Of a stretch of DNA of 64,000 bases, positions 46,775 through 58,332 are shown one piece after another. A program made the translations under genes and the position numbers. The stretch is from positions 1,054,001-1,118,000 of the forward strand of contig SPDT01000005.1 of assembly GCA_008477525.1 (NCBI GenBank), read 5' to 3'. Below the pieces are notes generated by a model, which saw only the letters and a list, made by a program, of their open reading frames with translations, had not been told where the DNA came from and ran no database searches. Every line of letters starts with the position of its first letter. Within the stretch, counting starts at the first letter, position 1. This DNA is from Hypomyces perniciosus (taxonomy: Eukaryota > Ascomycota > Sordariomycetes > Hypocreales > Hypocreaceae).

Positions 46775-49226
46775 TCAAATTCTTCGCCGTTTGCCTCTCC
46801 TCTCTTCAATAGGTTGCCTTAGGTTTCGTTTCCTCCGAGGTGGAATTGGCGCTACTATTAGGGCACCACTTGCCCACGCCAGGCTCAAGAGACTGATAGC
46901 TTCGGATCGCAATGCTTCCGAATTACAACGTGCCCCGTCTCCGGAATTGATAGGCCGGCTGAGCATGCGAATGCGAGCATGCTTGATAACGATCGGGCCA
47001 CAGCTGTGGCTATCATTCTGCTGTATCCCTTCCTGGCAATTACGATTAGTCGAGGCCGACCTCAATGCCGCGAAGAACCTACCTTCTCCATGTATCTTAA
47101 ATCGGGGAACTCCTCTATACAGGCTTTCTGCCGATAGGTTAGCCCCCGACCATAAAAGAGTGTCCTTGAAACAAACCTTAACGTCGACATTTTCTTCCAC
47201 TGTAACATCGCTCTTTCTGCGAACCATGGAATCATAGTGATAGATGCAGCCTTCTCTTAGGTTGATCTCGAGAAGGCTGAAGTGGTTATTTCGCTGAAAT
47301 AGCGGGAAGAAGCATACTGGTTTTGTTCCTATATCCTTACACCATGCTATCACTTGATTCGCAGCTCTCTGGAACGGACGTTGAACAGGAATACTGGCTT
47401 GGGACTCTCGATGGATAGGAACCGACCACCCGACCCGTACGAATGGTAATTTGTCAGATAGGTGCAAGCTGGCAATGATAATATCGGTGCTTAGCCACGT
47501 CATTGGTGCAAGCGTTGTAAGCGAGTCCACCTCGAATTCGAACTTAGTGTCACGAACAAGTAGCCTACCGCTGGTAGCCGTGTTCCCAATTCCCTCACAA
47601 AGCTGGCCGAGCTTAGTGGATGAGGCACGATCCAATAGTAGGAAACCTTTGCTCCCTAGCTTCTCACAGAACATGGTATTGTTGGTCCTACCTTCTTCAA
47701 GAAGTAGTGTCATCTGGTCCGCAAGAAGTCCTAAGATGGTCATTTTCTCTGCACTCTTCGGCAGTTCTTCGATCAGCCAGTTCAACGCCAAGTCTTGAGT
47801 TTTCGCAAGTTGCCTACTACCGATCAGTCACGCGTCTTCTTTCGTCTGGCCAAACTTACCATGCGTTTTTGAACAAGATGCCGGGACCGAGCTTCTTCAC
47901 TAACCGGCGCCACTTCCGTCCACGTGTCAAGTGTGTGCTGAGGGCTTTACGCCGTCGTTCCCAGCCAGCCTTCTCGTCTCCCTCATCTTTGGGCTTTGGC
48001 CCGAGGATCCTTCCTGACACTTCTTGGGCAGCTTTTTGAGTCGCCATGTCGCTGAGAAGCTGCACTTGAGACGTGTGCCACTTCTCAAAGGCCATCGCTG
48101 TCAGGGCATAGTGAATTGTTCCCCTCTGCCGCTCGCTGTACCCGCCCTCCGCTAGAGAGACCCACTCAGAGCCGTCTGACCACTTGATTGTGTGCTCACT
48201 ATCCAAGTCTTGGAGTGAACTGAAAAGAGCCTTGTATGTTTCCGGTGAGGCTCCAAGAGAACTAAACGGTCGGATTTGCTCATGACTCTCGTGAATGAAC
48301 TCATCGATAGTTTGATTCAAGAGATGTAACGAGTTTTGCGCGGATGCAACCTCTTCTTCAAGACAACCCCCGAATTGAGGAGGTGTGCCTATGGAAGCCT
48401 GGGGCCTGAGGCTTGACGAACTTCGTGGACTGGCATGAAGGGTGCCGTCCATACCGGAAGGCGCCATAGCGCCCTGTTTGATAGCCTCGTCATCCCTCCT
48501 GATTGGTTCGAACGCTGCGGTGCCAAGCGTAGTCAAGTCCGTTCCGTCCCTCTTGCTACCATCAGCGTGGATTGGCTGTAGGTTCTGGGTGGCTGTGTGC
48601 CGAAAGCTGGATAGCTTCTTTTCATCTTCGCCCTTACAAAGCTGTGTACCGGAACCTGACGTTTTCGTATTCTCCTTAGGCTCAATATCACCGCCGTTTG
48701 TGTCTGTGGGCTTGACAGAAATCTCAGACTGAACGATATTGGCCCCGAGCTCTTGCCGCTCGTGTTTTCTCCCACGACTGCTGTCAAGCTTCTGGTTCGA
48801 CGAATCCGTGGTCAACTCGTGCAGTTCATGACAGGCGACGCAGAGTCCACGAGCAAAAGCCAGTATATAATTACGCTCGGTGATGGGTCGCTGGCTCAGA
48901 ATTAACTTGACCTCTTCAATAAGCTGCTCCGCTTCAACAGGGACTTTGAGAATACTGTCGAAAATTCTGACAAGATTGAGTATAGGAGCAATGACACACA
49001 GAATCTTCCGGGCTGGCCCAGTTTGATCCATCAACTTGTTGCCATTGGATTGGCAAACTGGTGTGAGGGGCTCTACAGGAGGTCGTCTAGGCTCTGATGG
49101 GCACCCACCCCCTTGAGTTAGGCGGCAAGGAGACTCTGGCTCCGCAGTCGACTGATGAAGGGGAGGAGACATGACAGCAGCTGAGTTATTAGCGAGATAT
49201 TCATATGAGAAGGAGGGAAAAGTCAT
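46775..49226 (-). CDS. Ulp1-like (peptidase C48) cysteine protease family protein
   Basis: Two exons, 47860-49226 and 46775-47813, with a 46 nt intron (GTAAGT...TAGTAG) encode 801 residues. The long first half is polar and poorly conserved until a block with SDGSEWVSLAEGGYSERQRG, LSTHLTRGRKWRRLVKKLG and GILFKNAWQLAKTQ across the intron. The C-terminal protease-like domain has TWLSTDIIIASLHL, RNNHFSLLEIN (His633), YHYDSM (Asp650), QQNDSHSCGPIVI (Gln720/721, Cys727), which is the full Ulp1 catalytic set, and ends with a basic nuclear tail. True Ulp1/SENP enzymes process and remove SUMO. This lineage is a fungus-specific expanded branch whose substrate is unknown. Internal start at 49172 (MSPPLHQS) is an alternative. 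Its stop lies only 66 bp from the hAT duplication, so the transposon probably sits in or near its 3' UTR. Confidence 0.78.
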
Positions 49227-49405
49227 GGGGAGAGTAGAGAAGAGGGAAAGTCTTCAACTCGGTGAGGGACACAGCCTTTATACTCCAAACCGCTTTCCTA
49301 ACACCCTGAGGCCGCAGCATCGCGGCCACCGTTTGAGGACAATGAGTGGTTGGATGAAAAAAAAAACACGAACGGCACATTCCCCTCTTGCCTCCGTACA
49401 GAGGC

Positions 49406-49509
49406 GACTTCCTGGGAAGTCACACTGCTAGTGGACCAACTTTGCGACCACACCCCTTGGCAGCATCCCTGCTTTGCCTCACAACACGAGACTGACTTCC
49501 TAGGAAGTC
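49406..49509. promoter_or_regulatory. Paired GACTTCCTRGGAAGTC palindromes
   Basis: GACTTCCTGGGAAGTC at 49406-49421 and the perfect palindrome GACTTCCTAGGAAGTC at 49494-49509 are 88 bp apart start to start. They lie 180-285 bp upstream of the Ulp1-like start. The pairing suggests a dimeric regulator site; this is inference from symmetry and position. Confidence 0.4.
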
Positions 49510-50373
49510 AGTCTGCAGATAGGTCAGCTCCATGTTATCATTACCTCAATTCGGACTGACTCGTCTTTGGAGACACGGCTAACTGCTGTCCCACTCGCAT
49601 TCACCCCTGAAGCTAATGGTAGAAAGGTGTTGATGGATGATAATGATGACAGTGGTGTTGGTAGCGGCGACGACGGTATTCATACATGTCCGAGTTGTCT
49701 ACGATGGGCAATTATTGTACACAAAGGCAATGCCTGCCAACTCGCTAAAGAAACGCCCATGCCATCACGCCGTCCATCCGTGTCCCAATATCTTAATAAT
49801 GCAGGTAAGAACACACATATCGCCACTCAGGTACAGCAGCCATGAGCAGCAACGAGAATTTCTACATCCATCGAAACCTGGATGTTACAGACATTGGGAA
49901 CGTGAGATACAACATCCTCCGAGGAGATGAACAATATGGCCTTTTCACCCCACGGTCCAGATCCATCACCATGAACGCCAACGATACGGCCAGTACCTTA
50001 GGTCTTGCCAACTGATACGCGCTGCTCGGTCATAGGAATTACTCGAGACTGAAGAGAAGCGCCGAATCATGCAAGAAGGGGGGTGTGAACAAGATCCAAG
50101 ATGCCACCCATGCTCGGAGTGAGCATGCCGCGAGGCGTCCATGTCACACTCTCAACTCCATGCTGGCAAGATGGGGGCGGTGATTCGTCCACCACCAGTG
50201 TGTTGTGACCGAGTACAGGGTTGCAATAAGCAGGCTATTGATGTGTCAGGCGTGGACATGGTGATCTGGAAGCTTCTCGGGCCTCGACCGCAGAGTGCGG
50301 GCAGAGAGGAAGGTATTGGATGAATATGGCCGAACATTTAGTGACTGGAAGCCTCGTACCCGGGCCCGCCAAG

Positions 50374-50381
50374 TATATAAA
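50374..50381 (+). promoter_or_regulatory. TATA box of the 286-residue orphan gene
   Basis: TATATAAA about 150 nt before the ATG at 50535, followed by a CT-rich leader. Fits a fungal core promoter. Confidence 0.45.
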
Positions 50382-50534
50382 GGCAACATCTCACTCTTTC
50401 TGGATGCATGAGACCCTTCCATCTTTTCTTTCCATCCACCCATCCTCTTCCTTTCACCAGCATCCAACACCTCCTTATTCTAAGCACCTTGCTCAAGGGT
50501 CTACTGCCATTGCTCTGGTGAGCTGTCTGCAATA

Positions 50535-51599
50535 ATGCCAAAGGTAGACACAATTGTTCTACCTACACATCATACCTATCTCTGCCCAGATAGTTCCTCT
50601 GTCACATACCGCATGTCGGCCGCAGAAAGGCGTTGGCGTGGCGAGCAAGTGAACGGCGTTTACGGACATTCGGGTTATTCGCGTCAAGATTCCCAGTCCC
50701 ACGTGATGTTGCCAACTCCGGTGATTGAGCCAAAGACCAAGCCGAGTGAGGACAACGACGTTGTGCAAGCGATCGCAGACGATGCATCAACTGAGCGTAA
50801 GTTACTGCTCAGTTGATACACCACGACACTTGGCCGTCTATGACATTGAATCTGACCTTGTGTTGGCTACGTTAGATGCGCATTCAGAGATATATGATCA
50901 CCACGATGAAATCATCGCCGAGAATAACACCTCCCTGCAGACAGTGGATGGTGCTTTTTCCCAAGGTAAGCTGCCTCGCATCTTATCACATCGTTGTTAT
51001 CAATAATTTCTTACACTTCACAGACAATATGAGGATAACCGGTAGACTGGAAGGCAATGACGATGCATTGGTAGCTGCGGTATCAGAAGGTAGCAGACGC
51101 CTTAGCTTCTGTTTGATCCTCCTCAAGGCTGGTTCGCTGACATTAATGATCCGAAGCCTCTATATCCGATGATCCTCGCGCGCAATCTGAGGCTATTGAC
51201 CGACATGACCCTCAGCAACGACGCTCTGAAGACGTGGCAGAAAATGCTGCAGTCAACCAACAGCAGAGTACATCATTCCGCGAATCTTCGCGGAGGAAGA
51301 AACGCGTGGTTGAACAGACTCCTCACTGCATGGTATTGAGAAAACGGCGCAGGTTAACTGGTCCCCAGGCACAATTAGTGCCGTATACAGCCAAGGAAAA
51401 GTGTGCCTCCGTCCCCAAGATTCTCCGTCTTGAAACGGTTCGGTGCGAAGGAGGAACTCTTGAGTTTGTAGCTAGCGTGGAGCTCCCCCTTGAGGTTATC
51501 CAAAAGACTCGAACCCTCCTGGATAAGGCCAGGGAACTTGTGATTCGAGAGTTCGGTAAGGAATCTTGGGAGCTCCGAGATACATCTGCTTTTTTGTAG
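50535..51599 (+). CDS. Multi-exon protein of unknown function with nuclear localisation signals
   Basis: Four exons, 50535-50796, 50876-50965, 51024-51089 and 51157-51599, all joined in phase 1, encode 286 residues. The repeated use of the same intron phase with short exons (90 and 66 nt) supports the model. No enzyme motif is visible. The N-terminal half is polar (ERRWRGEQVNGVYGHSG), the middle acidic and Asn/His-rich (EIYDHHDEIIAENNTSLQ), and the C-terminal half has basic clusters SSRRKKRVV and LRKRRRL followed by a predicted helical or coiled region (LPLEVIQKTRTLLDKAREL). A nuclear role is plausible but unproven. A TATA box and CT-rich leader precede it. Intron 1 could be read through in part, so residues around exon 2 are the least certain. 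Confidence 0.55.
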
Positions 51600-52430
51600 C
51601 TATACGCAGTTTATGCACGTATCATCAAAATTGCCAGTACCCTGTCCCATCTGATTCTAAATAATGATCTAATAATATGACATCTTCAGGACCTCCTTCT
51701 GTTCCATTAACCTTTTGCGCATGTTCTATGTCCGAGGACGACCATAACATGATTTCATTTCCATTAGATCTGACATATCGGTCCATCACTGCTCTCGATT
51801 GTTAAATTTAGAGCACTGGCGCTAAGCGCCAGACTCAACATTTAAATTGTGTAGCACGGCAGTAGTACCTTATATGTGGTACATGTTGGCACTGCGCTTA
51901 CAGCTAAATTTAAACAGCCACTGCAGTGAGCCAAATCTTCCCTTGGTTGCCACTTAAGACATAAAGTGTAGCAGCTTTGTGTAATCTTTAGTCCATTGTA
52001 GGGCACTTCTATCTTGGAGCACACATCCATTATTTACAATGATTCTGTTCACATATGAAAACCTTGTTAAATGCTTAACCCAGCATTTTGCGGAAGTAGT
52101 CGGAGTATGGCGTAAACGCTGGCGGTTTTTAAGACTAAGCTACTCTGCGATGATATGGCTAAGTACTATGATTATTTACTACCATTACAGCAAGTCACGA
52201 TTTGTATGTGCTTTATTCTCTATTACTAATGTTGCGGAACAGAAAATTCCATGTATGAACGGTTCAGCAACGGGCGCACTGACTTCCTTTCTTTAAAATA
52301 AATACATCATTACTTATTGGTTACTTTTAAAATTGGCTATGGCATTCTAGGGTTTAATTTAGATATTTAATTTAGGATTTTTATTTTCAAAATTAGCGTG
52401 GCAGCTGCGGAGTACTTTCTGAAGCTTACG
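51600..52430. other. AT-rich intergenic DNA
   Basis: No gene supported. Contains the perfect hairpin CTGGCGCTAAGCGCCAG near 51816-51832. A short frame at 52039-52296 has no motif. Confidence 0.35.
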
Positions 52431-52449
52431 TTTATTTTCATACATTAAT

Positions 52450-52740
52450 TTTAGTGCAGGTGTTTAAGTAAGCTTTAGAATAGGACTCAGCACTTAAGAC
52501 TGGGGCTGTACCTTAAGATGAAACGCTTTGGGATAGGACTATTAGGCTTGCGGGTGGGACATTTTAGGATGGGACCCGGCGCTTAATTATCAATGTAGCT
52601 TTAGGCATGGCGCTCAAAACTTTTCTAGCACATACCGCTTAAATATTGGGCTTTCGGGATGAGACCTCTGGCTTTAGGGTAGAGCTCTTTAGGATGCCAG
52701 CGCCGGAGTGGAGCAACACCGGATAGCCGGGGCTTTTAGT
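52450..52740 (+). repeat. Degenerate short tandem-like repeats
   Basis: At least six loosely spaced units based on CTTTAGGATGGGAC followed by a GGCGCTTAA-like part: for example CTTTAGAATAGGACTCAG, CTTTGGGATAGGAC, TTTTAGGATGGGACCCGG and CTTTAGGATGCCAGCGCC. Spacing is irregular, about 25-50 nt, and divergence is high. Origin unknown; too degenerate for a clean satellite. Confidence 0.4.
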
Positions 52741-52828
52741 TAATGCCTGTGGTCTCATTCAGAAAGTTATCCACTATACCTTGCCGTGCCCCGCACTGTT
52801 TTGTAGCTCTCGGCAGCTCTAAATGCAA

Positions 52829-54001
52829 CTATAGTACACTGTGCAAGCGCTCCCTGACCCTCTCACTAACCCCCCACATTTCGGATAAGCGACCTGAATT
52901 CCCAGCAGCAGCAGCATCTTCAGCAAAGCCCGACATTTCCCTGCATACGCTAATAGACCGCTGGGACATGTCCTTCAAGGTCATTGTCGCGAGTTGCTTA
53001 AGAGTCTTATCATCGGTTCGTGACTTATTCTTCCTATCGGACAATCATTTAGCACACGCGAAGACTAGTCCTGGTAGACCTACATACACGATTGCCTCAG
53101 CTGCATCAGAATATATAAGTAGCAAGAAAACGGACGGCCCAGCTAGCGCTTTCCAACGAACGCCAATCCTTTTCCGTTCCTTCAATTGACTCTTAATCTG
53201 GCCAGGGCCCATATTACCTTCCATGGCGTCGACGTATGCCTCAATCGCAATGGTGGCATCCCCACGGCCGGACTTGCCTTGAAATAGACCTCTTTCCCTT
53301 TGTGCCTTAATCCTGTCTTCGAGGCATTCGAAAAAGTTGACAAGCTGGACGTAGCCGAACCTTGAGAACAGTCTCATGCCTCTTGGGTTCGTGATGGTGT
53401 TATCTAGGATTTTGAGCGCAGATTTGATGTTTAATTTCGATATTGGTGTGCTCGCATCTAGTGTGGTGTTTTGGAGCAATGAAATCCAGCCGACGAGAGC
53501 TGCCTCGCAGTTCGCAATGAAAAATTCATCCGCATTTGGTTTGATGAGCGTGGACGAGAGGGATAATATCTGTTCCAGGGTCCATTTCCTCTTGGGCCGC
53601 TTTTTAGCTACACCTCGGGTAGGGTGTTGTCTCTTTCCGGACTGCCATAGCATTTGTTGAAAGCCTTGAGAAGCGGTGGCTTGACTAGGATGGTCGGCTA
53701 TGACGGGGATTTTTTCTTGAAATCCCTTACAGTTATCCACTTTATCGCCGGCCGGCTGAAACCTCGCGTTGTTCATAGGTGTCCCTTGCGAGTGATTCCG
53801 TTGGTTCGTAGTTGTAGATGGTCTCATTAAGTCTGTAGAGATGAAAAGACGATATCGATATTGATGCAGGCCGATTTTGTCTAGAGAAAGGGTTGTTAAG
53901 TGATCTATGTTTGTGGCCAGCTGGATTTTTTTCCATATAGAACCGTCTAATTTTAAGCAACACGCACTACGAGCCGCCTCCCGATGCTCTTCAAATCTCA
54001 T
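52829..54001 (-). CDS. Fungal protein of unknown function (372 residues)
   Basis: Two exons are proposed, 53084-54001 and 52829-53029, with a 54 nt intron (donor GTAGGT, branch-like GTGCTAAAT, acceptor GGAAG). Without the intron the frame hits TGA at 53045, so the alternative is a pseudogene with one nonsense change. The middle has KRKWTLEQILSLSSTLIKPN and ALKILDNTITNPRG, followed by a helical stretch (ERKRIGVRWKALAGPSVFLL) and, after the junction, SRTDDKTLKQLATMTLKDMS. I recall similar proteins as multi-copy orphans in Sordariomycetes, with no known function. No signal peptide or catalytic motif. Codon use is fairly AT-rich, as in the surrounding accessory DNA. Confidence 0.5.
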
Positions 54002-55086
54002 GCATAAAATGGAATTTTAAATTTAATGCCCAATTTGCTTGAGGAACCACCACTGAGGGGCATGCGTCAAGCAGCGAGACAATCCCCAGGAACACGCTGT
54101 GGAGGGAAGCTTAGAACAGGGATTGGCTACAGCTGCTACAACGGCTATAGTGGTGACGAGAGGCACAATTGGGTACAGTGGCTAAGGAGGATTGGTCCTA
54201 GAGATCCACTTACAGCGCTTGGCCGCCGACTATGTACTGTAACTGCATTCTGACATTGATCGGGCCCGAATTACATTCTCCAGAGCGTTCAGGCAACCTA
54301 TTATACCAAATGCACAGGGTCGAACTCTACATCTGCATTTTGCGACCATTTGAATTCGAAGAAACGAATTTATGCCAAACACGGTAGCCCCGTTAACTCA
54401 GCACCCACATCTAGAGTAAACATTATAACTATCACCGTCGTATTCAGCCCACCAGCACCAGCTAAGTTCGTTGCCTTTGCGCAGGTACTGGTGACCGCAT
54501 TTCTTTTAATATATGAGGGTATGGCGTTCATAGCGCATTGCTGGCGATTGGGACCGCGCTGAGGGACTGAGATAGTGGCTAGAAGACTGTGGCTGGAGTA
54601 CCAGTTAAGCTTACGCCTTAACAATACGGAGGTACAACATAAGTGACTTAATATGGGTCAACCAGCTACAGGAAAAGAATATTGGCAAGTACGGAGTACC
54701 TGCCTCTACCTCAGTTTGTAGCAGTCGGCGATCGAAGCTATAGGAAATCGTCTCTGCTGGAGAGTTTAACGGGCATTCCCTTTCCTCGCGGACAAGAATT
54801 ATGCACAAGTTCCGCAACTCAGACCACTCACCACTGTGAAGAGCTGTTGGAAAAACCCAGTTACGTAGTCAGCTTGTTCACATCACGAAGATAGGGCGCC
54901 AGAATTCCACTCAATTGCTCCTTGTCTTCTGCCTCGCTGCTCGCTCTTCCTTGGATTCTCCTCCCGCCATTTTATCATAGAAGCAGAACGCCGCGCGTTC
55001 TGTTTCACCTCACGTCAGATCACAGGTTCCCTTGCATACACGTTTTTGCTTATTCCCAACAACTAGACCGACGTTATCCGACAAGA
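54002..55086. other. Intergenic, no gene supported
   Basis: Only short frames. GTACGGAGTAC occurs at 54689-54699. The stretch 54050-54240 has higher GC and may be an old repeat, but no partner copy was found in the window. Confidence 0.35.
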
Positions 55087-56407
55087 TCATACAGTGGTCT
55101 GTTCAACATCGCTCAACCGCCGACGATAAGCATCCAGAATTCGCAGTTTAGTCGCATGCTGCGGATTCTTCTCTAGGTACTCAAGAGTGCTGGCTGAGGA
55201 TTGTTTCCAATCATTGACGTCGGTAAATCCTGCACTATATGCTTCAGCCATGCGGACGACACAATGGAACTCCCTGCATAGAGACGTGTCAGTATATATT
55301 GCATTGAAATAGCGTGAAGACTTACTGATCCACAAAGAACAGCCTGTGAGTTTCTGGTAATCCATGAATAACCCTTATTAACATCTTTAAATTGCTAATT
55401 TCAAGCCTTAACGCCGGCAATTGCTCGTGGTCACTAGTGGCTTTATTGCAGAAGGCGCGATAAGCGAGTACCTTTATAGTATATAGCTGAGCCGTGACGG
55501 GTCCGAAGGAGTCATTATAGCTCAAGCCATTCAGGCAATCAGTTAATTCAGAAAGTGAATAGGGCAAGTTATTGTAAATTCTGGCGATATCGCATCCAAG
55601 TTGCGCCCTCGTAAAAATCCATGGGCCGAATTGCGGGCCAAATTGCTGATATACACAGGTCTCTGGCATATGCAATGACAAATGATCGAGAATCGGCAGA
55701 AGGTCATGGAATAACCTAAAAGGCTGGAACTCACTAAGACGGTTAGTAAAGGCGTATTCACCTTCCCAGATATTATGATACTTACAACGCGAGGAAGACA
55801 AATGTCCAAGCCGTCAGAAGATTGTCATGGTTTGTTAAGTTTACCATGTTGTCTCGTCTATAGCATCATTAGTTAGTTATGGTTAAGAGTACAGCTTCAT
55901 AAGTTCACATAACAAACCTACATCATTTTAGGCAGTTTATGACAGATAGAGGCCATGTACCAATTCCGACGTTCATCTTCTGGTAGACGCGAGTACATAA
56001 CCAGCAGAAACCCAAGTAGAAGGGCCCGAATATCCATAATGGATTCTGGAACAAGCATCTCAAGGTCACAGATAAGGTCGTCAGTCCACCTCTCAGCTCC
56101 CTCTATCTCATCTTGACACGGACGGTGGCAAGCATCATAGGCAACCGTGCCTAATCTGAGCATGAGGTGAAGGACTAGGCGCTGTTCGAGCGACGAAGGA
56201 TCGACTGACATTTTATCCACTACAGTTGGTGTAAATATGGGATGCAATGGCAAAATCATAGCTTTGAACCACGATAAAAACAAAGCCGGCTGCCTGGATA
56301 TCCGAAGGGGGAGGCGCCGACGCGCGAAGGCCTGTAACGGTTGAGCTTAGATCTTTGCTTTTGCTTAAGTGTAAAAAACATACCCTGATAGTGCCTAATG
56401 ATTCCAT
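55087..56407 (-). CDS. Five-exon helical protein, possibly a transcription-factor middle domain
   Basis: Exons 56384-56407, 55922-56331, 55858-trimmed 55786-55857, 55326-55733 and 55087-55273 join in frame to about 366 residues; introns are 52, 64, 52 and 52 nt with good donors. The protein is largely helical and hydrophobic, with MSVDPSSLEQRLVLHLMLRL, DIRALLLGFLLVMYSRLPED and ALRLEISNLKMLIRVIHGLP. This resembles the regulatory middle region of fungal Zn2Cys6 transcription factors, but no Zn cluster or other DNA-binding domain is present, so the label is weak. The 24 nt first exon is the least certain part; the frame is also open upstream without another ATG, and a start at 56483 in a different frame is possible. 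Confidence 0.45.
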
Positions 56408-56994
56408 TTCGGTTGTGCTTTTCGCCCAGTAGACGAGACAGAATTTTAATGATAGGAGCCGGAAACCAGATGCTTAATCTCATAATCTAAGAAGGTATAC
56501 ATGAAGCAAGCTAGGTTAACTCTGGAGCTATGCAACTATTTAAAAGGTATTAAGTGCCAACCGGTTTCCACCCACTGGTTGTAAGCTCTGGCAAGATTGG
56601 TTGGTTAGTCAGCTCGGTATGCCTAATTCCAAGAAATATTATTATGTCACTACCCATGGTGTCGGATTGTGAACTCTCGCCGAGGGAGCGAAAGGGCAGG
56701 TAATACCTCACAAGAAGATTTCTGATGCATCCCTGCAGCATCACCTAGACCTCCACTATTCCCCGAACATCATGCAGCCCAATTACTTCTACCTACAGGC
56801 AATACATCCACTTTCTGTGGAACCCACTCGACTAGTCCACGCATTGGAGCGGAATGAATAGACGGATAGGTAGGCCAATGCAAATATGGAATCCCATCGA
56901 GGGGTGACTCCTGGATAATTGCCGATTCAGATGTAATACGCTTACAAGTCCACCATCAACCCGACTTCGCCAGCCAGATCATGCATAGGCGCAC
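56408..56994. other. Intergenic, no gene supported
   Basis: AT-moderate DNA between the five-exon gene and the MITE-like element. Nothing recognised. Confidence 0.3.
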
Positions 56995-57482
56995 GGGATC
57001 CCGTACAAATTATATCAGCATAGCCGGCTAAAGTTAGAAAACCGCATCAAGCCACTAAATTACAGTGCTTTAACCACTAACTTATAGCGCTCTCAGCATA
57101 TCAAAGGCGCTGTATTCAATTTTAGTGATTAAATGCACTAAACAAATGCATTTTGTGCCTTAGGCATATAAATATCATATAGCATTACCGAAATCCAGTG
57201 TATTTTAACACTTTATAATATATACATATTTAACCTTATGAAATATATACTAAATACACGCATATATAATTGAACTAATTAATGCGCATATAGCTAGTTA
57301 TATTTATAGCCAATTTTTAACCTATAGATTCAGTACTGCATTAATTAATGGAATACCAGCTAAGAATATATTTATTAATTAAATTAATATGTTAAGTAAA
57401 TGTGCTGACAATGCTATAATTTAGTGGTTTAATGCGGTTTTCTAACTTTAGCCGGCTATGTTGATATTTTGTACGGGATCCC
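56995..57482. mobile_element. MITE-like element, 488 bp, long inverted ends
   Basis: Starts and ends with GGGATCCC. Inverted ends of about 65 bp read GTACAAATTATATCAGCATA on the left and GTACAAAATATCAACATAGC on the right complement, both continuing through GCCGGCTAAAGTTAGAAAAC and CCACTAAATTA. The interior is very AT-rich, with no coding capacity. A target duplication is not obvious. It fits a non-autonomous DNA transposon. Confidence 0.75.
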
Positions 57483-57683
57483 ACGGGCCTACACGGAGCA
57501 CTAAATGACTCAGCATCGTGCAACCGAATGCCCCACAATTGCTGAGTCAAAAGTGTCAGACACATTAGGTTTTCGTCTGACCGAAATCATGTGACATTTG
57601 GAGCCAACCCATCAGGCATCAACATCATCAACATCAACCCCGCCCAGGTTTGAGTTCCTCGAAAAAAGTTGAAAATAAAAAAT

Positions 57684-58227
57684 ATGACGCGCGCTTTAAT
57701 CAGATCAGAAACCATCCAAGAACATTCTTGTCTCTCTTCTCCTCAAGAAATTCCAATGAGTGAAGGCGGGGAACAGATGATTGTGGAAGATGTCGACCTC
57801 ACAGAGCAGGCAGTTATGCAAAAGCTAGGCCTTTGGTTAGCAGCAAATCCAAATGCAAAATGGCAGGCCAGCAAATCTTCCGACCGTATTGAAGACTGCG
57901 AGACCAACTTAACTCATATTATACAACCACTTCAGCCAAAGGTATGCATTATATTAAGTTAGTACAGGACTACTCGCTAAGCTGCCAGGTATGTAGTACC
58001 CTAATTACAGCTGGGTAATTTGCAGAATGCACCTCCCTAGCTTATATACTCGGCCATTAGGAGTCTGGATGCCAATTTCTGGTTATAATGGATGCAAGAT
58101 TGAGGATGGGGATCTTTCGTATGAGTTGGAGAAGGGCAAGAAGTACCGTTTTTTTGGTAGGCGGGTTGTATTAAAAATTAAGGAGGAAGAAGCCTTGTAT
58201 TTACTATGGTTTTCAGAGAAGAAATAG
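57684..58227 (+). CDS. Two-exon small protein of unknown function
   Basis: Exons 57684-57941 and 57997-58227, phase 0 over a 55 nt intron (GTATGC...TATGTAG, branch GCTAAGC), give 162 residues. The N-terminal half is acidic and ends in a helical segment QKLGLWLAANPNAKWQ. The C-terminal half has a beta-rich look: GVWMPISGYNGCKIEDGDLS, GKKYRFFGRRVVLKI and LYLLWFSEKK. No signal peptide, membrane helix or known motif. The frame stays open right through the second exon from the chosen acceptor, which supports the junction. It may belong to an orphan family; neighbours do not help. Confidence 0.5.
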
Positions 58228-58332
58228 CTTTAAACAGATATAACACCTTATACTGACAATCAACCGACTACTAGGTGTAGTGACGCTGATATTGACTTCA
58301 TGTCTAGGACTGTCCCACGATTGGCCCTGTGC

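Larger units (their letters stand above)
49227..50534. other. Intergenic region upstream of the Ulp1-like gene
   Basis: No gene supported. It contains two related palindromes at 49406-49421 and 49494-49509 and a TATA box at 50374 for the next gene. Short frames between 49567 and 49930 show no motifs. Confidence 0.4.

Noticed and set aside
53030..53083. Nonsense mutation making the 372-residue gene a pseudogene
   Set aside because: A 54 nt in-phase intron with an acceptable donor and branch site removes the stop, so an intact gene is the simpler reading, though not proven.
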